A stretch of DNA of 64,000 bases from Chrysomallon squamiferum (Eukaryota; Mollusca; Gastropoda; Neomphalida; Peltospiridae): assembly GCA_012295275.1 (NCBI GenBank), contig CM022672.1, positions 22,973,476 to 23,037,475 on the forward strand, written 5' to 3'. Under the pieces are notes generated by a model. The model was not told the origin of the DNA, did not search any database, and saw only the letters and a list, made by a program, of their open reading frames with translations. The translations under genes were made by a program, and so were the position numbers. Shown here in pieces: positions 56,699 through 64,000 of the stretch (positions within the stretch are counted from its first letter, which is position 1; every line of letters starts with the position of its first letter).

Positions 56699-58686
56699 TC
56701 TGTTTTTATTTCTAAAGAATGAGAAACCATGTAATTCTGTGTGTGCGTGCGTATGTAAAACTGAGAAAAAAAACGCGAAACAATAAAAATCTACATATAA
56801 GAGATACGAAGTACCTAACATTACATAAATCTAATATTATATGCACACATTAATATAGTGCGTTGTAAACCTACAGTAACCTTTCCCGCTGCCTTTATAT
56901 AAGAATTAATACTGCAGTGTTGTTTCAGTATTTAAATTACAAAAATCTTTAACACCCAGTTCACAGAGCACGTTTTAGTGTCTTTTATAAAAAATAAATA
57001 TTCCTCTGTTGTCAGAGTTTACCTCAGCTGTCATTATTATTACGATAGGACAAATTTATAGTCCAATTTTTGTGTCATAATATAAAAATGTTTTTTTCTC
57101 TCTCTCGCTTCCTTGAAGCTTATAACAAGTAATTATTATTTTTAAAGTGTCTTGTCATTAGAAACTTGAAATTACAAAGTAATGAAAAAAAAAAAAAAAA
57201 AAACTTTTTCTTCGTCAACTCTAACTGAATTATGAACGATCTTAAAACGTTTTCAATAAAGAATTAAATTATCTTCAATTAGAAATCACTTTATTATGTG
57301 AGAGAGATAGAGAGATAGAAAAATGAATATTAAAAATAAAATTAAATAAATTAAAGTAAAATTAATAATAAGAATCAATTAAAATTAAAATATACTTTTA
57401 TTAATGAATTATTATTTTTTGCATGTGACGTCAAAACATGACATTAATTGATGCATTCTGTCAAAAGTGCACGCAATGATTTCATATTTGATTTCGTGTC
57501 GATTTTACACTACGTTGCTCTGGTAAATTAAGTTTCCAGCCATGTTGTCTCAAAGCTATCTAATGGCTGGGTATGTGAAGAGGTAAGTCGGCATTACAGC
57601 TAATTGAAGTACTCCGACAGGAACAATTGCTCAAATTTCTTTTTAACCTCAGTGAAAAATGTAATTTATTTGACAATGCTATTCTTTCCAGTCACCAAAC
57701 TATGTAAGTGTTGCTAATGTTTCTAATCCTAAATGTCTCATTTAGGAATTTTCCCAACAGCAGGACTAAAGCTGGACTTCAGTCACAAGTATCTATCTGA
57801 TTGAAAGACAAAGACGTCAACAATGCTTTTTAAAAAAAATATTATATTAGCGTAGATGTGTTCGTAACGCAAACATATCAGTACTTTTTGTGGGTTGCCA
57901 TTAAGTTTGTATATCTATTGATAAGCTTTGTTGAAATTACATGAACTGTCAAGTGTTGGAATGAAATCGTATAGAATAATCATAATAAAAAAAATGGTTT
58001 GTTTTGTGTGAAGTTGAAAAGGATCACGGTAGAAGAGAAATTTAGCTCTTGTAAAGCAATATGCTAACGATTAGATCATTATCTTGTCAACAGACGTCAC
58101 CAGTGCAGTGTCTTAACACTGATTTATGGATTGGTTTGTACTGTCAAGTTTGTTATTGTGGTTTATGAATGGATCTCGTAAGTGTGAGAATTTCATTTGT
58201 CAAAGAGGTCTTTATGTAAAAGACTATTCAAGACACGAATAAAACGAATAAACAAACACAAAAATTAAATTAAATTAAAATAAAGAAATATGCAAGCAAA
58301 TAAATAAAATAAAACAAACAAACAAAAAAAAAAAAAAAAAACTGAAACAATAAAACGAAGTAAAATGATTAACAAAATAAATAAATAAATAAAATATGAA
58401 CATAAGTGTTGATTTTATTTTGTATTTATTTATTTTATTTTTGAAGGAAAATAAAATAATTTATTATTTATTATTTTTAAATGTTAGAATACTATTTTTT
58501 TTTTTTTTTTTTTTTTTTAACTGATGATAAAATGTTCATTTTACTATCAGATTATTACAAACCATTGTTGAATGTTCTTTTTAGAGGGGAAGATAGAAAA
58601 AGAACCTTAGACGGAGAAAGTACAAGGAAGAAATCGAAAATGAAAAAAGATAATCTTTTATCAAATCTGTAACAGATTATTTTAGA

Positions 58687-58835
58687 ATGTTATTATTATT
58701 TTGTTTCTGTATTATAATAATAATAATTATTATTTTCTATTATTATCATTATTATTTTTATTATTATTATTATTACTGTTGTTGTTATAATTTTTATTAT
58801 TACTGTTATTGTTGTTGTTATTATTATTATTTGTC
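58687..58835. repeat. Decayed (ATT)n/(GTT)n tract
   Basis: Interrupted trinucleotide repeat; the Tyr/Cys-rich frame across it is an artefact. Confidence 0.9.
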
Positions 58836-60048
58836 TTTACCATGGTTTTATCATTTTGTTTTTTCATTATTTCCAGTAAAACAATAGACAGTGTTAACTT
58901 TTCAGAACAACTTTACAGTTTATTACATAAATTTTCAAATTCTTCACTGTCAACAGCTGTATACATCATTGCTTTTAATGGCTTTGGCAAGTTTTGAGAT
59001 AGCCAGAGTTAAAATATCTCTGTCAGGACTTTATTCAAACCACCCACCAAAAGCTGCTCAGAGTAAGTGCATTGAGTTCCAGAATTAAAAGCTAATTTTA
59101 GTCCCCACCTGTCGAAGTCTTCACCTTATCAGAGTTTCAGTAAAACATTATTACAGTTTACATTTGTTTTTCCCACTCGTTTATAGAATAGTGCATTTGG
59201 CTAGACAGAAATGCAGGGCATTTATCAAATTAAAAAAAAAAAAAACATTTTTTTACATCATCCCTCAAGAATAACAGTTTTTGGTAAACTTCCTTTAAGT
59301 GTTTTTCTTTTTTAATGTTCTTTTAATTTTAATTTTTTAATTTTATTTTATATATCAAATGTTGTGTTTATAAGAACTATTAAACTGTGGGATGACTAAT
59401 TATGTTCAAAGGGGGGTTTTCATTTGTAAATCTATGGAAAGTTAAAAGAAACCAAAAGAAGTATTGTGGACTTGTGTTTGAGAAATCTGGATTGTCTTTC
59501 TGATAATGTTAGAATGATATTTCAAATTAGAGTTTTGCATAGGACACACAATATTTATTATGTAATACCGGACTGTAGCTGAATGACTGAATGTTTGTTT
59601 GAGGTAGTGAGGGTTGTAAGAGTTTTCCTTACAACAACTCTGTGACTAATTTGAACACCACTGTTTATATGTTCCTGTTTATGGGAATGTGTGTGTGTGT
59701 GATTACTTCCATGCTGCTCATAGTTACAGTAGCAATTACATTTCAAGTACACAAAAACGAAAGCAATGATATATGTTTTCCTGTTTACAGAAAGGTGCAT
59801 TTAGATAATTACTTGCTGCATACTGATGAGAAATGTAATGTAGTTAGTTGTCTAAAAGACACAAATTAAGAGGATTTCATATAAATCTCTGCTGATGTTT
59901 TGCTAAACATAAATCTCTGTGGGAACATCTTTTAAAAAAAAAAGTAAAATGAAGCAGAAGGTTGTCAGAAATTTGATAAATATCAAATTTAATTTTTTTC
60001 TCATATGAGATGAAGGCAATAATATAATACCTGTTTACAAGCAGAAGA

Positions 60049-60049
<1 letters not shown>

Positions 60050-60081
<32 letters not shown>

Positions 60082-60082
60082 A

Positions 60083-60120
<38 letters not shown>

Positions 60121-60139
60121 AGAGAAAAAAAAAAAAAAA
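60050..60139. repeat. Long poly-A tract with few interruptions
   Basis: About 90 bp, nearly all A. It is not preceded by a recognisable retroposed gene. Length may be affected by assembly. Confidence 0.9.
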
Positions 60140-60554
60140 GAATTAAAATAATTATAATAATAATATATCTATGTACATGCCCTATAAAACTCAACTTTTT
60201 TACGACAATCTCAATTTCCTTTGTAAATTGCTTGAAGCAGTTTTTGACAAATGTAATAGTTTTTAACACGTTGCTCATACACCCAAGTCTCAATACACAC
60301 CAAAGGAAAAAAAACTTTAACAAAAGAGAAAAAAAAAAATGTTGTAAATTTTATAAATATGATACAATAAAGTTATAGACATCTTTGTTATTATAATGAA
60401 TGTTTGTAATACATATCTCACGTATGCTCTGTTCAAGGTTATCAAAATAACAATTACAGATATTGTGTACTTCTTAACTGATTTTTTTTTTTTTTATACT
60501 TTATTACGTTCATCATTTGAAATAACTACTGGCAATGATATAATACCTTTTTTC

Positions 60555-60585
<31 letters not shown>

Positions 60586-61598
60586 TTTTTAAAGTCAAAT
60601 AATTTCTTACACTTATTTTTTTTTATAAGAAAGAAAGTCTTTTTAAGATTAATTTAGAAAAAGAAAGTGTTTTAATTATTATGAACATCTTAATTCTTAA
60701 TTTAAAAAATCATGCATGTACTGAAGAAGGTCTTATCTGATATTTCAAAAGTTAATGTCTGAATGAAAAAATTTAACAATGATTTTTCAGAATATCTTGT
60801 GATAGTTCTAGGAACATGTCTAATGACATCTTAGCACATATTAGCGAACGTTTTGCACAGAATAGTGTAATTCAGTCTGAAAAATCAGATTTCTATTTCA
60901 GGATCACATCTCTCTTCCTACATCCTCATATTACTACACACTTATCCTTTAGAACATTTGCTTGTTGCAGAATGCACAAATATATACATACATACTTACA
61001 CACAATAACATATACAGTACACATACATATGTACATATTTATGTACGCATGGATACGTACATAAATATATAAATATATACAGACCATGAAACCATACATA
61101 AACAAAACACCTAACAACATATGCACACAAGCATGTGAATAAGGAAAATATCAAAAAAAAAAAAATGCACATTTTTTGTTTTGTACATCAACATTCACAA
61201 TGCAAAAACAAACATGACTGTGGAATGAACCAGTCCATTGTGTGTTTATCAAAATAATGTTTGACATTTTCAAAGACTGGGTTCAAAGTGAGACTGTAAA
61301 CATGTTCTCAATCATGCAGCCCCTGTCACTGAGCTATGAAAATGTTACGTTGTTCCCTAGCGGCAGAGTTTCCGAGGTGTTGTGTCACAACACTAACTGG
61401 TTACGTTTGGAGATAAAAATTTATCATTTCCACTTGTGCACATTCAGACACAAGTACGGATTCCAAGTGGTGCACTCGATCCATGCACTTCTGCTGTTTT
61501 GATCTTTGGTGTCACAGATCTTTTTCTGTAACTCATTTGATCTTAATCAGTAATAGTCTTCCACTTTTCTGCAATCCAGATCTGCCTTTGATTGTAAG

Positions 61599-61601
61599 TG
61601 A

Positions 61602-61640
<39 letters not shown>
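61599..61640. repeat. (GT)n microsatellite
   Basis: About 20 GT dinucleotides. Confidence 0.95.
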
Positions 61641-61642
<2 letters not shown>

Positions 61643-61910
61643 CTTTTTCCAAAATATTTATTAACAATATTTTTAACTTACACATGCAGTGAGTTCCACT
61701 ATGCTCATTTACTAATGTAATATCATTTAGTCAGGCCATACATTTTATGCCTGTGTGAGCAATTATATTTATAAAATCATTTCACAAATATGATTGTATA
61801 CATTATTCTGTAATATACATGTATTTTTAACAAGAATATTTTAATTTGTGCATATAAAATATATTTTTTGCTATGATTTGTTGCATATATAATATAATTT
61901 TGTTTGATTC

Positions 61911-61915
61911 TGTGT

Positions 61916-61999
<84 letters not shown>
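61911..61999. repeat. (GT)n(GA)n compound microsatellite
   Basis: About 18 GT followed by about 26 GA dinucleotides. Confidence 0.96.
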
Positions 62000-62001
<2 letters not shown>

Positions 62002-62689
62002 ATAAGTACATTGTAAATTAATAACAGAAAAATGTCTGTATAATAGATAGTTATATCTATCACCATTACAACTTGACAGGATCTTTGTTTAGGGATCCCT
62101 GAACTTTCCATTCAGAAAACAATTGACACAGCCACAGCAAAGAAACATGTACTTGGGTCACCACTGAATTTAATATGTGGGGGGCATACACTTACATGAC
62201 TGTAATCATTATTAATGTCATGCAATACATTATAAAATATTTCTTGTTTGGGAACTCAGTTTCTGAGCTGTTTTCATAAATAACAGTTTGTGTCAGGAGG
62301 CTCTCTAAGCTACATTCATTATCATAATTTATTTATGTAATGTGTGGAAATAAAAGTAAGTACCTGCAGCATGAAAACTGTTAAAAGGAAATGTGAACAA
62401 ATATGAGAGGTTAAAGAGAATGTGAAAGCTTTGATGAGAATGTAACAGGGGTGCCATTAAAGAGAATTTTGCAAAATCAGTTTTTTTAATTGTTTCTTTT
62501 TCAATTTCTTTAAGATTGTTGTATAAACATTAAAAAAAAAGATAAGAAGAAAAAACACCAAACAAACAACACAGGTCTCTTTTCAATGTAATGTGGGTTT
62601 TTTTTCATTTTTTAAACTGCAAACATATTGAAGTACAAATAGTAAACTGGGTTTGTTGCAGGTCATTTTGTAATTTTGACCATGATAAA

Positions 62690-62895
62690 CACACCTGAAA
62701 ATCATTAAGGATTAATATTCAAATTTAATTTCAAAATACCCATGAAAGGCATATATAGGGGTAAAAAATCATTAAGCAATTAATAAAATAAAGTCCAGTT
62801 CGAAGATACCCATGACAGGTGTACTTGGAAATAATTTACAACCATTTATTAAAACAAACACCACTGTCATCTCTCATCTTGCCCATGACTGTCCA
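62690..62895. repeat. Degenerate tandem repeat, unit about 75 bp
   Basis: AAAATCATTAAG...ATTTAAT followed by ATACCCATGA(A/C)AGG recurs three times, near 62697, 62766 and 62828. Confidence 0.7.
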
Positions 62896-63015
62896 TGTAA
62901 ATGTGCTAGCTCAGGAATGCACACATTTTAAACATGGATTGTTTTCAAAATCTTTTTACTTATTTCATGACTGTTAAATCACTGAGATATTATTTTCTAA
63001 AATTTTCTTTCTTAC

Positions 63016-63160
63016 CTTTATTAACCAGCTGAAGTTGTCATTTACTGGTAACTTCTGTCCCTGGAGTGTCTGTCTGTCTGCCTGTCTGTACAGTCTCTTT
63101 ACACAAATAACATCAGCTACACATCAATCCCACTGACTGTCAGTTTTCAACACATTCATT
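63016..63160 (-). other. Candidate distal 5' non-coding exon of the Ig/EGF gene
   Basis: A 145-nt stretch between a strong acceptor (CCTTCCCACATTTCAG) and a strong donor (TAAAG|GTAAGAAAG) on the minus strand. All three frames contain stops, so it fits a 5' UTR exon. It could instead belong to another transcript or a non-coding RNA. Confidence 0.45.
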
Positions 63161-64000
63161 CTGAAATGTGGGAAGGAAACAAAACTAAAATAAGCATTTA
63201 GGTTAGAATGTATGCATGTGTGTTTATGTGTGTATCTATGTGTATATGTATGTGTGTGTGTGTGTGAATGTGTGTTAGTGTGTGTGTGAATGTGTGTTTG
63301 TGTGTGTATGTATTTAGTTCAGATTCTGAATATTCTCTGTCATATGTACGTCTGATTAGACTCTGCACATTGACAATATTCTGGAACGCACTGGTGCAGG
63401 AGGACAAAGTCCAATCACAAACTCACAAACCCGTCAGATGCAGAGACTCGAATGTACGGCACCCATTCGCCCGCACTCTGAAGGTGAATGACATTACTGT
63501 TCAGTGATCAAGGCAACCTTAGAAAGTTTTTTTTTAGGGGAAATCTGGCACTGGCAAGTATGTAGTATATATGTGTGTAGGTATTTGTTTGTGAGAGAGT
63601 GTGTTTGTGTGTGTATGTATATGGGTATGTATGATTCTGTATATATGTAGGGATATGTGTAGTATATATATTTACATGGGTATGCATATTTCTTTTTGAG
63701 ACAGGTATATTCATATGTCTGTATATTTTTGTCTGTATAAGACACACCCCAATAAGACAGGATTCTCATTCCAATCAAAATCTAAATCTGCAACCATCTC
63801 ATTATCCTTTGAATGAGAAGCAATTTTCAAACATTGTCAACACTCCACACCATTCTCATTTATTTTATCAGCTTCATCATCATCATTTACTTTATTTGAA
63901 TTAATGTCTGAAACCACTAATCCTCCACAATTGTCCTGAGCCAGTCCAAGTTGCTTTCTGACACTAAGAACAATCCAGACCAAACTGAAGAAAATTACCT
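63161..64000. other. End of window, no gene supported
   Basis: Contains a GT/TATG-rich stretch (63210-63320), a dispersed repeat copy (63310-63372), a second TATG-rich stretch (63560-63690) and ordinary AT-rich sequence. A minus-strand AG|GTAATT at the very edge could be a donor of an exon outside the window, but this is weak. Confidence 0.5.

Larger units (their letters stand above)
38143..63015 (-). other. Large region without recognisable genes (possible 25 kb 5' intron)
   Basis: No frame on either strand shows a domain I recognise or a joinable exon series. It contains microsatellites, decayed minisatellites and a few more complex islands listed separately. Confidence 0.6.

Noticed and set aside
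61242-61502. Plus-strand 86-codon frame
   Set aside because: No recognisable domain or joined exons; kept only as a complex island in the findings.
63990-64000. Splice donor of a further minus-strand exon at the window edge
   Set aside because: Only AG|GTAATT is visible and the exon itself would lie outside the window.

Overview
The window looks like invertebrate animal nuclear DNA. It is very AT-rich, its genes have many exons with GT-AG introns, and microsatellites and decayed minisatellites are dense. No bacterial, organellar or viral gene was seen. The gene content (a two-CARD RIG-I-like receptor and a secreted Ig/EGF protein) would fit a mollusc or another lophotrochozoan, but the lineage is an inference.

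Region 1 (about 1-13,740, + strand) holds a complete RIG-I-like receptor (RLR) gene. I assembled 16 coding exons (1553-12207) that join in one frame to 1065 codons plus stop. The order is two CARDs, an acidic linker, a DECH-box helicase with the RLR insertion and pincer, a zinc-binding C-terminal RNA-recognition domain, and an unusual repetitive 8-residue tail. A small upstream non-coding exon is possible at 92-135. Two AATAAA signals lie in the 3' region.

Region 2 (about 13,840-63,160, - strand) holds a second gene, convergent with the RLR. Ten coding exons (38123 down to 17978) join in frame to 546 codons plus stop. The order is signal peptide, Cys-rich module A1, Cys-rich module B1, one Ig domain, modules A2 and B2, three EGF-like repeats and a short tail. 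I do not recognise modules A and B. The A+B cassette is duplicated on either side of the Ig domain. The first coding exon has its own splice acceptor, and a well-formed non-coding exon lies at 63016-63160, so the transcript probably starts far upstream across a 25 kb intron.

The rest (long introns at 23.3-27.8, 28.1-38.0 and 38.1-63.0 kb) contains no gene I can support. It holds simple repeats, one large nested minisatellite (23.3-24.6 kb), an 18-copy C-poor minisatellite (51.2-52.1 kb), several decayed tandem arrays (some built on CCAAT or X-box-like motifs) and a few more complex islands that could be regulatory or SINE relics.

The two genes probably do not act in one pathway. One is a cytoplasmic sensor of foreign RNA and the other a secreted or matrix protein; they share only their tail-to-tail arrangement. 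The best candidates for something undescribed are the duplicated A+B cassette and the repetitive tail of the RLR.
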